64,000 bases of DNA from Anastatus disparis (GCA_017163975.1 JAFFSR010000249.1:6864001-6928000), one strand, 5' to 3'; positions 1 through 12,034 are shown, counted from the first letter of the stretch. Notes: generated by a model not told the origin, from the letters alone. Numbers and translations: made by a program.

Positions 1-961
1 GATTTCAGGCAAACATTACCAGTTGTACGATATGGTAGCCGTATGAACATTATTGAAAATTCAGTTAAATTTAGTTTATTATGGCAAAATTTTAAGCAAA
101 TGAAGTCAAATGAAAATCTGCGAGTTTCGGATAATGATAATAATTTTAAACAATGGTTATTAGACATCGGAGAAGGAAAACGCTGCGATGTTTTTGAAGA
201 TGATAATGAAGTAAGTGCTATACCAGATAATTTTAGCATTAAAGAAAATCTTGTTGAAGAAATATTCGGAAAAACAATAAAAATAGACAATACGAATATA
301 ACGGAAAAAGTTATTTTGGCTCCTAAAAATAATGATGTTACTAAAATCAATAATAATGTTTTGAATTTAATGGAAGGAAACCATGTTGAATATTTGAGTA
401 TTGACACTGCTGAAGATGATAACAAAGAAAATTTAGATATTATGTTACCTACAGAATTTTTAATAAGTTAACTTCTAATGGACTTCCACCACATAAATTA
501 CATTTTAAAGTAGGGGCTATCATTATACTTTTAAGAAATTCAAATGTCAATAAGGGACTTTGTAATGAAACAAGGTTGATAGTAAATAAAATGATTAAAT
601 ATTCCATTCAAGTAGAATTAGCAACTGGTCAAAACAAAGATAAATTAGTTTTCATTCCAAGAATAAATTTATCTCCATCTACGGAAAAAATTCCATTCAA
701 TATGCAACGAAAACAGTTTCCTATTAGATTAGGTTTGCAATGACTATTAATAAATCACAAGGACAATCTTATGAAAAAGTTGGTGTTTATTTGCCGTCAC
801 CAGTTCTCAGTAATGGGCAATCATATGTTGCTCTTTCAAGGACGAAATTTAAAAACAATTTAAAATTATTTTTAGGTGACTACACTATTGTCAACGGAGA
901 AAATAAAAATGATCAGAACACAATATATACAAAAAACATTGTTTATAAAGAGATATTATAA
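1..961 (+). pseudogene. Helitron-type PIF1-like helicase, C-terminal fragment, frameshifted
   Basis: The frame is open from base 1 and begins DFRQTLPV, the PIF1/Helitron helicase motif just after the Walker B region, so the 5' part lies outside the window. It runs to a stop at 471. It resumes in other frames with LPPHKLHFKVGAIIILLRN and GLCNETRL (about 478-560), VFIPRI (about 650), then MTINKSQGQSYEKVG and the VALSR motif (740-860), which are helicase motifs V/VI at the C terminus of Helitron Rep-Hel proteins. At least one stop and one frameshift break it. This is a dead Helitron or a free PIF1-like copy; Helitron is favoured because a matching minus-strand Helitron lies at 6.2-8.9 kb and shares the DFRQTLPV-to-NIIEN segment. 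Confidence 0.85.
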
Positions 962-1101
962 AGAATATGTCAATATGTATTTTATATTTATGTTCTAGAT
1001 TGTGTTAATAGTTAAACTCGAAATATAATAAAATATATGATATTTAATAAAAATCAATATTAACTGACGCTTTCAAAATAGTTTAATATGATGTTGAATC
1101 A

Positions 1102-1802
1102 TAAAGACCGAAAAAATATTGGGCCCAAAAAAATATTAAGTCCAAAAAATTATAAGGCTAAAAAAAATATGAGTCCCAAGAAAGTATTAGGCTTAATAAA
1201 ATATAAGGCCCAAAAGAAATTAAGGCCCAAAAAATATTGAGTCCAGAAAATTATAAGGCCCAAAAAAATATTGGGCCCAAAAAAATTAGGGCCCAAGAAA
1301 ATATAAGGCCCAAAAAATATAGAGACCGAAAAAATATTGGGCCCAAAAAAATATTGAGTCCAAAAAATCATAAGGCCCAAAAAAATATAAGGCCCTAAAA
1401 GTATAAGGCTCAATAAAATATGAGGCCCAAAAAAATATAAGGCCCAAGAATATATAAGGCTCAATAAAATATAAGGCCCGAAAAAAATAAGGCCCAAAAA
1501 ATATAGAGACCGAAAAAATATTGGGCCCAAAAAAATATTGAGCTAAAAAAATTACAAGGCCCAAGAAAATTATAATGCCCAAGAAAATATAAGGCCCAAG
1601 AAAATATGAGACCCAAGAAAATATAAGGTCCAAGAAAATAAAAGGCCCAAGAAAATAAAAGGCTCAAGAAAATATCGACGCCCCGTACGAAGAAAAGCAC
1701 CGTTCAGAAATTCAAATGCAAATTAACATTGGGATTTCTGAACGGTGCTTTTCTTCGTACGGGGCGTCGATATAAGGCCCAAGAAAATATAAGGCCCAAG
1801 AA
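1102..1802. repeat. AAGGCCCAAGAAAATAT-type minisatellite, left block
   Basis: A degenerate tandem repeat of about 17-18 bp whose units carry GGCCCAA followed by an A-rich run and ATAT. Variants include GGGCCCAAAAAAATATT and GAGTCCAAAAAAT. All long ORFs here (Phe/Leu/Gly-rich peptides on the minus strand) are frames of the repeat, not genes. The block starts right after the helicase remnant. Its reverse complement forms the block at 5.4-6.2 kb, so the two blocks border an inverted cassette. Confidence 0.9.
1673..1772. repeat. Perfect palindrome, 39-bp arms, inside the minisatellite
   Basis: Bases 1673-1711 (starting TATCGACGCCCCGTACGAAG) are the exact reverse complement of 1734-1772, with a 22-base loop. 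The arm is far more GC-rich than the surroundings and is unrelated to the minisatellite unit, which continues on both sides. It could be a tiny hairpin element inserted in the array or a fold-back product. I know of no family that matches. Confidence 0.9.
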
Positions 1803-1892
1803 AGACACATTTAAAAAATGCGGAGAAACGGAGAACCGGAGAACCGGAGAAATGGAGAAAAAAGAGGTTTCACTTTAATATAATGTAAGATA
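1802..1892. repeat. GGAGAACC repeat border, left inverted copy
   Basis: It holds GACACATTTAAAAAATGCGG, then four or five short GGAGAAACC-like units, then GTTTCACTTTAATATAATG. The reverse complement is at 5253-5345 with the same order of parts. Together they form inner inverted ends of the cassette whose outer ends are the two GGCCCAA minisatellites. Confidence 0.85.
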
Positions 1893-2560
1893 TTTATAAT
1901 CTCCCAAATAAAACCCCCCCTTACATACATGATAATATGTTAAAGTAATAATAAATTACATTATTTACGTGTTTATAACAATAAATTAAATATAAATGAC
2001 TTATATTTACAAAAAATTATATTAATTTTAATTAATTTGTATGTAAAGTTAGTAAATAAATTTTTATTTTTAATAATTTATATTTATTACGGCAATCATA
2101 GCAACTTAGTAAAGCTTAACACTAAATAAATCATTATCACTTTTAATAAATAGAACATTTTTGTATGATTATGAGATAAGTGTAACATGGGTATAAGTAA
2201 TCATAATAAAAATGTTATCAAAATATAAATACATGAATTTATTATTTATTTGTAACAAAGGTCTGAAATTAATTTAAATATTGCTAAAAATTTATTAGCT
2301 TTATTTCTTGTAACTTTTTGGCCTTTCTCAATACTTTCATATAATTTTTCAATAATTGTATCAGACATCTAAAAATGTTTTATTAAATAATACATAATCT
2401 AAATGTTCAATTATCATGACATATTGTAAAATATAGGCTTATCAGTTGTTCTTCTAAAAGTCCTTCCAATAAAAGATGTTCTGTTTTTTGTTACAAATAT
2501 TTTATACTATTTTCAAAGTTTATATTTCATTGATCTATGAGACATTTTTGTTTGTTTCAG
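1893..2560. other. AT-rich stretch without recognised gene
   Basis: A short C-run (CCCCCCC near 1912) and AT-rich DNA. The segment just before 2561 ends TTTGTTTCAG, a polypyrimidine-AG acceptor, so the last part may be an intron of the RPA-like remnant that follows. No coding similarity was recognised. Confidence 0.5.
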
Positions 2561-3290
2561 CGATATTGTAGGGTATGTCATGAAAGTAAATAACAACTTT
2601 CATCCTCCTCGCAATGCTAAATTCCACAAATTCGTAATTAATAATGGTAATGGCAGAAAGGTACAATTGGTAGCGTGGAATGAAAATACAAAACTATTAC
2701 AAGTAAAGGGAATGGGTTTGGTAAGTGTTTATTAATTTATTCAAATATTTATTTCATAAATCATTAAAATATACTTATGTTTTATTTTATAGATTGTCTA
2801 TATTGGTTCAGTGAAAGCTATTGAAGTCAAAAACAAATTGTATAATAGTGGCAATGTTCATTTCGAATTATTGATTAAAGATAATTCTACAATTGAAGTA
2901 TTTGGTACATACCAAGAATCTACTGATTGTGTTTCAGAGGAAGTTACAATTGTTGTGGCGTATCAGAAAATTAATAAAAAAATAAGTATGTACAATTTTC
3001 ACTTAATCCAATAATATCTTAAACTAATCATTTATTAAATATTGTATTTTGTTACAGAATTAGAAAATATAATTAATAATTTCGTCACTATAATTAAAAA
3101 AAGGATGCTCAGTTCAACTCATTGGATTTGTAGAACAATTTCCTCTAGGACCACCAGTCATGAGAATCGATAAATTAAGTAACATAAAACTAATTGAACG
3201 AGAAAGAAATCCTTTCAAAGATATATTAAAAGGATTCAAAAATAAGTTTCAATTTATTACAATTTATGTAAATTGGTATATTTTTCATAT
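2561..3290 (+). pseudogene. RPA-like OB-fold gene fragment with introns
   Basis: Three exon-like blocks: 2561-2720, 2793-2985 and 3058-about 3290. They are separated by GTAAGT...TTTATAG (2721-2792) and GTATGT...GTTACAG (2986-3057); the reading frame is kept across both junctions. The peptide has NNFHPPRNAKFHKFVINNG, KVQLVAWNEN, VYIGSVKAIEVKNKLYNSGN and HFELLIKDNSTI, the strand pattern of a replication protein A (RPA70-like) OB fold, a class of gene found inside many Helitrons. Exon 3 has one frameshift, after which EQFPLGPPVM and RNPFKDILKGFKNKF are readable. No start was found. Splice sites and family are inferred by eye; RPA is the best guess. Confidence 0.5.
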
Positions 3291-3343
3291 TTGAGAATTT
3301 TCTTAAATTTTAACACTATTATTATAAGTAAGTTCTATCAATT

Positions 3344-4470
<1,127 letters not shown>

Positions 4471-5252
4471 TTCACAAATATATTTGTTTGTATAAATTAT
4501 GAACATGAATAATTTGATAAATAAATATGTTTTAATATCTAACATATTTTTAATTTTGTAAAATGTTTGTAAATTTAACAAAAATTTTTAATAAAAAAAA
4601 AAATTTGAAAAAAAATATTAATATTTTTTATCTATCTATTTATTAATTTTTTTTGGCTATATAAATATGTAATATGCATACATGCATATTTTTTTTAAAT
4701 CTCTCTTTTATTTATAATAAAATAGGAATACAAAAACGCAGGAAAGATTTTTCTGAATTCCCAATGGATTTTTAATATTTTGTTAAACATGTTCAAATAT
4801 TTAGTTTTATAATGAACTTAAATTCCACATTTTAATGCAATCCAAAATATATGTAGAAGCTAATTTATTTTTCATTCATTGTTTAAACCTTAATTTATTA
4901 AGGTTATCAAATCTAACAAACGCTTTCTTTTTAGGTTACTTACATTTTAAAAAAAAAAATAATCACTTTGGCAATTTTGAAATTTTTTTCATTTTTGCAT
5001 TTTTTGTCAATCAACTGTAGTTTTTTAAATAATTGAGCTAGGAAAAATTTGAAAAAAGATTTGGAAAGGGCTTAAAAAATGCTATTTGTAGCTATTTTTA
5101 CAAAAAATTTTTAATTATTTTTTGTCAAGTTTTAAGCATATAAAGTTATCGATATAATACTTTTGCAGTTGTAAAAAACACTTCAATAGCAAGTAGAAAA
5201 TAATCGCTGGTGAAGTAGTGATTTAATTTCAGTAAGAAATTATAACCATCCT
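4471..5252. other. AT-rich stretch, no gene recognised
   Basis: It holds possible polyadenylation signals and A-rich DNA at 4520-4620 that fit the 3' end of the ADH retrocopy. The remainder is T/A-rich with only short chance ORFs such as the one at 4835. Confidence 0.5.
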
Positions 5253-5345
5253 ATATTTTATTAAAGTGAAACCACTTTTTTTTCCGTTTCTCCGGTTCTC
5301 CAGTTCTCCGGTTTTCTGGTTCTCCGCATTTGTTAAATGTGTCTA
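5253..5345. repeat. GGTTCTCC repeat border, right inverted copy
   Basis: Reverse complement of 1802-1892. It reads AAAGTGAAACCACTTTT, then CCGTTTCTCCGGTTCTCC units, then CCGCATTTGTTAAATGTGTC. This closes the cassette that contains the RPA-like and ADH remnants. Confidence 0.85.
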
Positions 5346-5374
5346 ATCTTTTAGTAATAAGAGTAGCAATTTTT

Positions 5375-6195
5375 TATTGGGCTCTATATAATTAGTCCTC
5401 ATTAGTCATAAGTATCTTTTTAGGTCTTATATTTTTTGGGCCCAATATTTGTTTGGGCCTTATATTTTCTTGCACCCTATATTTTTTTAGGCCCAGAAAT
5501 TTTTTGGTCTCTATATTTTTTTGGGCTTTATATTTTTTTGGGCCTTATATTTTCTTGCGTCCTATATTTTTTTGGGCCCAATATTTTTTTTAATTTATAT
5601 TTTCTTGGGTTCTATAATTTTTTTTGGTCCTATATTTTATTTAGTTCTATATTTTCCTGATCCTTATACTTTTCAAGCCCTACTTTTATTTGAGTGCTAT
5701 TTTCTTTGGGCCTTATATTGTCTTGGGTTCTAATTTTTTTGGGTCAAACATTTTCTCGATTCTTATATATTCTCTGGCTCTATATTTTTTTGAAATTTAT
5801 ATTTTCATGGGTTCTATAATTTTTTGGGTCCTATATTTTATTTAGCTCTTTTTTTTCTGGGCCTTATATTTTTTAGGCTCTACATTTTTTTGACACTTAT
5901 TTTCTTTGGGTCTCATTATTTTCGGCCTCTTATTTCTTGGCTTCCATATCTTTTTTGGTCCTATATTTCTCTAAGCCTCATATTTTTTTGGACCTACTTT
6001 TTTTCGAGTCCTATTTTCTTTGGGCCTCATTTTGTTGGGCCTCAAATTTTTTTGGGCCGTTTATTGTTCTGGACCTTATTGTTTTTTAACTTTTTTTTGG
6101 GTTTTCATTTTTTTTAATCTTATATTTTTTTGGGCGCAACATTTTTTTCTATTATTATATTTTCTTGGTCTCTATATTTTTTGGGCCCAATATTA
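5375..6195. repeat. TTGGGCCTTATATTTT minisatellite, right block
   Basis: A degenerate array of TTTTTGGGCC(T/C)(T)ATATTTT units, the reverse complement of the 1.1-1.8 kb block, but more diverged. ORFs here (Gly/Pro/Phe/Leu-rich peptides) are artefacts of the repeat. The block ends TTTTTTGGGCCCAATATT and abuts the broken minus-strand helicase within a few bases. Confidence 0.9.
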
Positions 6196-7450
6196 AACTA
6201 AATTAAACTTAATTTTCAATTATGTTCATATGGCTTCCAAATCGTACAATTGGTAATGTTTCCCTGAAACCTCCTGATGCAATTAGAGTTTTACCACCAA
6301 AAGGTTGGTTCACATCGCATGAATCTTAAAAAAGACGATCAACTGCTTCAAAAGCAAATTTTGAAGTCATGGATATTTTATCGCAAATAATTATTTGTGT
6401 TCCCTTTGTTTGCTTTCTGCAGAATTAGGCTTAACATTACAAGTTGTACAATCCGTTATATTTAAGAGGACGTTGTATCTCTCTATTCTTTTCTAATCGA
6501 AAAATGTAGGTTTTTGGAAAAACTAGTAGTCATTACTAAAAATCAATAGTTGTCCGCAACTCGTACAGTAAAAAACAATATTTTTTCTACTAAGAACAAA
6601 TTAATTCTCTAGCCTCACTCATGATTTTGTAAGTATGTCAAACTTTTTTTGAAAACGAAGCATCAAAATTAATTTCATTATTAATTAATTAATTTATTCC
6701 AGCAGCCTCTTAACGGTAGTTTAAATGTTGTATGCGCGGTTTTTCCATCGACTAATGAATTTGCTGCTATATCTGTCCAAGCTACACATAAATAATGTAT
6801 AGTATGATATTTAAAATAAACTATTGAAACGTTAAGTAAATAACTTCTTCCACTTCCACCTGGTCCGTTTATAAAAATATATTTTTCTCTACTTCGGTTG
6901 TTTAATCTTTTTATAGTGGAGTTGAATATTTGCCTTTGTTTATCATTTAAAGAATTTATTTTTATTTCTAATTCATTAAGAATATCATTATTATGATTTA
7001 AAATTGTTTGATTAATATCTTCTTCTATAAATGTGCTTATGTTAGGTAAATTAAAATCATTTAATGAAAATCCATTGACTTGTGAATTATTTTCAATAAC
7101 ATTCAATGCAAGATTTTCACCTATATTTTTTTCGTATTTAGGATGGTATAACTTATCTTTATATTTTTCATATAAATCTCGTGAATTTATAGGATTATGA
7201 AAAACGCAAATGAAAGCAAATAATTCATAAAGAATATAAAGGAATTCTGTTGAAGATGCTTCTTCTAAACATTTATCCCATTATTCATCCTCATTAATAA
7301 ATTGTTTTGCCTTAGCTGCCTTGTTCAGGGTAAGGAGGATTTTCTAACAATTCTACTTCACCTTTATGACAACAATTGGAGAAATCGTTACTTTTAGTAT
7401 ATTCGAGAGCAAAATGTTTCGCATCACAATACACACATGTATTTGTCATG
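6196..7450 (-). pseudogene. Helitron protein remnant: zinc finger joined to helicase, Rep domain deleted
   Basis: Read on the minus strand. First comes the N-terminal Helitron Cys-rich motif, CVYCDAKHFALEYTK and FSNCCHKGEVELLENPPYP (about 7445-7335). Then, after only a few codons, the post-Rep linker EFLYILYELFAFICVFHNP and SRDLYEKYKDKLYHPKY (about 7260-7130). Then the helicase, LNDKQRQIFNSTIKRL and the Walker A loop GPGGSGRS (about 6880), then VDGKTAHTTFKLPL. A gap follows, then AFEAVDRLF, FGGKTLIASGGFRETLPIV (about 6380-6240) and NIIEN, ending at the minisatellite. The Rep HUH nuclease and much more between zinc finger and linker are missing, with the junction near 7327. Stops are present. 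It cannot be autonomous. Confidence 0.85.
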
Positions 7451-7638
7451 GAACCAATGTTATTTTCAGATATGAGATTTTCATCGAAATATATATTTGC
7501 TATACAACCAATTAGTTTTGAATTAATTTTTTCATTTTATTTCTTTAATTATTTTTCTACTTTGTCCTTTATTGTTTTATCAATAACTTTGTTCAATACA
7601 ATATTATGATTGTTATTATAATTATTATTATTGTAATT

Positions 7639-8900
7639 TTAATTATAATTATTGTCTTCAATTTTTAATCGTTTACACTTGATAAATAATATCTTCAATT
7701 GATAATAATCATATTTATGTTTTCGCTTTTTTTGATCTATTGGTTTATTTAATGTAGTATCATTATTAACATGTTTATTGTCATCAATTTTTATTTGTTT
7801 ACACCTTGTGCGTAATTCTTTTAATTGGTAGCAATCATTTTTTACTTGTGTTTTCTTAAAATCAACATTTTCCAATTTTTGATTTATAATTCGTACCATT
7901 CTCTCATATTATTATATTGTTCACTAATAACTTTTCTATAAGTATCTTTTTTGCGTAATTTTTCTTTTTCATGCAATTTTTTCAATTTATTAGTATCTCT
8001 ATTTTCCATTGATTTTATTTTTTATATCTTAATATTCTCAATTTTTTTTATATTTATTTAGTTGTTCTTCTTTCATTTTTATGCAAGCTTTTTTCTTACG
8101 TGTAGCTTCATTTGTACGTATTTGTTTCATTTTATCAGTACCCTTTTTTATCTTTGATTTCATTTTTGTTATTTTAGTATTTTTTAATTTTTCTTTATCT
8201 TTATTGGGTTGTTTTTCTTTAATTTTTATATAATTTTCTTTTCTAGGTAAAGCTTCATTCGCACGTATTTGTACCAATTAATCAATACTCATTTTTTCCT
8301 TAAATTTCAATTTTGTTATCTTAGTATTGTCTAATTTTTCTTCATATTATTTTTGTTTTTTTTCTTTAATTTTTATATAAGCTTCTTTCTTACGTAAAGC
8401 CTCATTCGCACGTATTTGTTTCAATTTATCAGTACTCATCTTTTCCTTGAATTTTAATTTTGTTATCTTAGCATTTCTTTATTTCTCTTCATATTTATTT
8501 ATAATTTTTTCTTCGATTTTTATATAAGCTTCTTTCTTACGTGAAGCCTCATTTGCACGTATTTGTTCGAATTTATCAATAGTCATTTTTTCCTTGAATT
8601 TCAATTTTTTATCTTAGTATTTTCTAATTTTTCTTTATATTTTTCTGGTTGTTTTTCTCCAATTTTTATAAAACCTTCTTTCTTACGTAAAGCCTCATTC
8701 GCACGTATTTGTTCTAATTTATCAGTACTCATTGTTTCCTTGAATTGCCATTTTGTTATCTTAGTATTTTTTAATTTCTGTTTATATTTATTTGGTTGTC
8801 CTTTTTTCATGTTCATATAAGCTTTTTTCTTACGTAAAGTTTCTTGAACACGTCTTAGTTCTGATTTATCATTACTTTTTTTTTCTTGCATTTTCATAAT
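7639..8900 (-). pseudogene. Lys/Glu-rich tandem-repeat N-terminal region of a Helitron-like protein
   Basis: On the minus strand, about five or six tandem units of near 147 bp encode repeats such as DKLEQIRANEALRKKEGFIK and EKYKEKLENTKITK, with the shared core RANEALRKKEAYIK. Blocks start near 8840, 8700, 8550, 8400, 8240 and 8100. The region then leads to TLNKPIDQKKRKHKYDYYQL (about 7760). Helitron proteins of animals often start with Arg/Lys/Glu-rich repeats ahead of the Cys-rich motif, and that motif follows here at 7.4 kb in the same orientation. Several frameshifts and stops split the repeats. The unit is likely helical; function is unknown. Confidence 0.6.
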
Positions 8901-8957
8901 AATGTCATTTTCTGAAATTTTTTAAATTTATGTGATTGTTCTGTTACCATTTTCCTA

Positions 8958-9346
8958 TCAAGAGGAGGTCAAGTATATCTGTCCTTTTCTAATCAAAGAA
9001 TTGATTTTTTCACAAAAATTAATTATTGTAGCAAAAAATAAGAAGAAAGCCCCATCTCGTATAATAAAAAGCAAGATTCTCTTTAATAAGGAAAAATTAT
9101 TTTTATCGTTTAGTTTTCAAGAAAACCTTGAAAAACTGAATTGTCCATCCTAACCTCTATTTTTTAAGTTTTTCAAGGTTGACTTCAAATCGAATCGATA
9201 AAAATAATTTTTCCTTATCAAAGAAAATCTTGCTTTTCATTATACGAGATGGGGTTTTCTTCTTATTTTTTGCTACAATTATTAGTTTTTGCAAAAAAAT
9301 TAATTCTTTGATTAGAAAAGGACAGAGATATACGACCTGCTCTTAA
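8958..9346. mobile_element. TTAA MITE, family A, copy 1
   Basis: A 389-bp element that is nearly all inverted repeat. The left end is TCAAGAGGAGGTCAAGTATA, the right end GTCGTATATCTCTGTCC in reverse, closing in CTCTTAA. The flanking TTAA is intact on the right and TCAA on the left. Arms meet near 9150 at two copies of AAAACCTTGAAAAA-like sequence. The inner part CTGTCCTTTTCTAATC is shared with other families in this window. It has no coding capacity. It separates the Ulp1-like ORF from the Lys-rich repeats. Confidence 0.9.
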
Positions 9347-9852
9347 CGGGATGTCGGAGCTGCAGCAATTGAGTTTTGCTTTTTTCATTTCATCAATATC
9401 TTTTCTAATTCATAAATTAAACAAATATAATGACTTGTCCGCACTATAGCTATAAATACAATCATTATTGTAAAAATAAAAAATTATTTGGACTTGTTAT
9501 TTTTTTATGAGCTTGGATTGGAAATTAGATATCAAACTCGATAAACCTAACCATAAAATACGATACATTGAAAGTTTTTATTATAACTTTGTATGTATGA
9601 TATTTTAGTGGATTGCTTGAGTTGTCCGCACTAGATTTTAATCTTACAAATTTTTACTTTGTACCAAAAATACTTGATTAAACGCATCGTTTATTCATAA
9701 GTCAGGATTGGAAATATTATAAGAAGGCGGGCAGCTTCGTCATGCTCTCAAGTCCTGTTACGAATAGAGCTTATTTTTCATCTATTTCTTTTGATTCTTT
9801 TTTTCTTCATTTGATTTAATCTTAACTGTGCTAATTTTATTATCGTTATAAT
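9347..9852. other. Unassigned stretch with a diverged duplicate
   Basis: Two related segments of about 95 bp (near 9438-9530 and 9620-9715) both start TTGTCCGCACTA and end GGATTGGAAAT. A TTGTCCGCA also occurs near 6548. No coding similarity was seen. Confidence 0.4.
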
Positions 9853-10689
9853 TTAAGTGGATTTCATCGATTCCCATTTTATCATTATTTGGTTTTTGAA
9901 AATTTGTATACTAAATGTCATCGTCAATTTCCATCGAAATTGTTTCATGATTCCAATTCTTTTGTTTACGATACATTTCCATGATCTTTTTTTGTTCTGC
10001 CAATAAATTGTGAGTTTTTTTTCTAATAGTTCAAGCTCGGTGAAATCTAAATTTAATGTTATTGAATTTAGACGTTGCTTATGACAAAAACTCCTCCTTA
10101 TCATGTCCGGTGGATTATCGTAATTAATTTCTGCATTATTATAATTTTGCAAAACTAGAAACATTTTTATTTGTTGCGTTCTAAAAATTCTTGATAAACG
10201 TAATCTCATTGGAGAATCATCATATTTTAAACAACATAGACCTGAATTATCAAGTATTGCAATAGCAAAAACAATTGCAAAAACGCCATAATCATAATTA
10301 TCTGTTTGTGATTGTACTGTTTCGAATACTATGCTCAATTCTGATTTGTTTGGAAATAATCTGCTTACATAAATCTTATGCTCATCTGGTAGATATTTAC
10401 GATTTAAACTGTCATATATATGAATTACCTTATTATTATAATACACACAAATCCGGTGACACTTTTCCAAATTTCTAGAAAATAATAACTGTATAAATTC
10501 TCCATCAATCCGTACTGATTTAACATGTTGTGGTCTTCGAATTGGTAAAGTTAATTGCATGTTGAATGGGGTGTACCGGTTTGAAATATTATTCAATTCT
10601 AATATATGAATATCAGTTAACATGAAAGCAATTCCACTATACAATCCCTGTCCTTTAACAATCAATTTATTTTTCCCAGTCAAAACCAT
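9853..10689 (-). CDS. Ulp1-like (C48) cysteine protease domain ORF, active-site Cys replaced
   Basis: A 278-aa ORF. Residues about 25-180 fit the SUMO/Ulp1-type C48 protease fold as found in many insect repetitive genes: FMLTDIHILELNN, KCHRICVYYNNKVIHIYDSLN with the His and Asp of the triad, then VFETVQSQTDNYDYGVFAIV. The last has the oxyanion Gln but DYG where the family has DCG, so the nucleophile Cys is Tyr (residue about 149). The tail after IFRTQQIKMFLV is low-similarity. The start Met is only the first in frame; an N-terminal part may be missing. It lies upstream of and in the same orientation as the Helitron remnant, so it may be part of that element or of another TE. It is probably an inactive remnant. 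Confidence 0.7.
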   Translation of the reverse strand: MVLTGKNKLIVKGQGLYSGIAFMLTDIHILELNNISNRYTPFNMQLTLPIRRPQHVKSVRIDGEFIQLLFSRNLEKCHRICVYYNNKVIHIYDSLNRKYLPDEHKIYVSRLFPNKSELSIVFETVQSQTDNYDYGVFAIVFAIAILDNSGLCCLKYDDSPMRLRLSRIFRTQQIKMFLVLQNYNNAEINYDNPPDMIRRSFCHKQRLNSITLNLDFTELELLEKKLTIYWQNKKRSWKCIVNKRIGIMKQFRWKLTMTFSIQIFKNQIMIKWESMKST

Positions 10690-10944
10690 TATTAAAAATT
10701 AAAATTCTTTTAAGAATTTTAATTCATTTTTAATGAACTTTTTCCAAAGATATTCACAAAATAATTGCTTTTATATTAACTAATTTAATTTACTACCTTT
10801 TTACTTTAAAAGCTGAAAAATAAAAGAAATTATGAAAAATCCTATGAATTAATTGTTATATGATAAATAAATAATAATTAAATTTGTAAAAATAATATAA
10901 CGATACAAAATGGTTATTTTCAGCAGTTATAGATTTATATATAT
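10690..10944. other. AT-rich spacer
   Basis: No gene or repeat was recognised. It ends in a short TA run that borders the next inverted-repeat element. Confidence 0.4.
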
Positions 10945-11975
10945 GTATGGGATATTTCACACAAACTGGAAGAGCAAAAAAATAAAAATCGTTGAAACTC
11001 TGAGAATATATTCTCTTTGTTACCCAAAATGTGTAAAAAAATTTTCAAGGATTTAGATTGGAAGAATCAAGAGCCATAGGTCCTTGAAATTTAGAAATTT
11101 TTCAAAATTTTTGGAAAAGTACCAACTTTATGATTTTTTTCTGAAAATCCTGATGTTTTACAGAAAAATTTAAAAAACACTCCTTGTTGTTAATGAAGAG
11201 GAGAGTTAGCATGATTTTTTACAGACCTGAATTTCGAAGTTTTCTGTTGGTTCTTACATATATTACATGGTAATTGGAATTACTCATTGTTTGTCACTTC
11301 AGAAATTGCTTTTCGAGGGCTTATTTTCTTCTATTTTTTACTAACTTTAGAATAAATTTTCGATTGTGTAAGAAAGAGCCACCAATAAGAAGTTATGACA
11401 GTTCGAAATATATATTTTAATGTATCATTTATTTTTTATATTGAATATAAATGTATATTTTCATCTATGATTAATTTTTATATTAAAAATAAATTATACA
11501 TGAAAATATATATTTTAAACTGTCATAACTCCTTATTGTTGGCTCTGACTTACATGATAAAAAATTTATTTTAAAGTTTATGTAAAATAGAAAAAAATAA
11601 ACTCGCGAAAAGAAATTTCTGAAGTGGCGATCCACGAGTAATTTCAATTACCATGTAATCCATATAAGAACCAATAGAAAACTTTAAAATTCAGGTCCTG
11701 TAAAGAATCATGCTCACTCTGCTCTTCATTTACAACAAGAAGTATTCTTATGAATCCCTCTCTAAAATATCAAGATTTTCCGGAAAAAAAATGATTAAGT
11801 TGGGACTTTTCTAAAAATTTTGAAAAATTTCTAAATTTCAAGGATCTATAGCTCTTGATCCTTCTAATCTAAATCCTTAAAAATTTATTTACATATTTTG
11901 GATAACAAAAAGAATATATTCTTAGAGTTTCAGAGATTTCTATTTTTCTGCTCTTTCAGTTGGTGTGAAATGTCC

Positions 11976-11980
<5 letters not shown>
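10945..11980. mobile_element. 1-kb inverted-repeat element with TA-rich borders
   Basis: The left end TATGGGATATTTCACACAAA pairs with the right end GGTGTGAAATGTCCCCATA. The arms, each about 480-500 bp, run to a centre near 11,440-11,480 and are roughly 85-90% alike by eye. Paired blocks include ACTGGAAGAGCAAAAAAATA, CAAGAGCCATAGGTCCTTGA and ACATGGTAATTGGAATTACTC. Both ends sit in TA dinucleotide tracts, so a TA target is possible but cannot be proved. No ORF. It is a long foldback MITE with no recognised transposase source. Confidence 0.85.

Positions 11981-12031
<51 letters not shown>
11977..12031. repeat. (TA)n microsatellite
   Basis: About 27 TA units directly beside the right end of the inverted-repeat element; a shorter TA run is at its left end. 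Confidence 0.95.

Positions 12032-12034
<3 letters not shown>

Noticed and set aside
1150..1700. Long Phe/Leu/Gly-rich ORFs on the minus strand (and similar on plus at 5.4-6.1 kb)
   Set aside because: They are frames of the GGCCCAA minisatellite; all three frames of one strand give similar low-complexity peptides.
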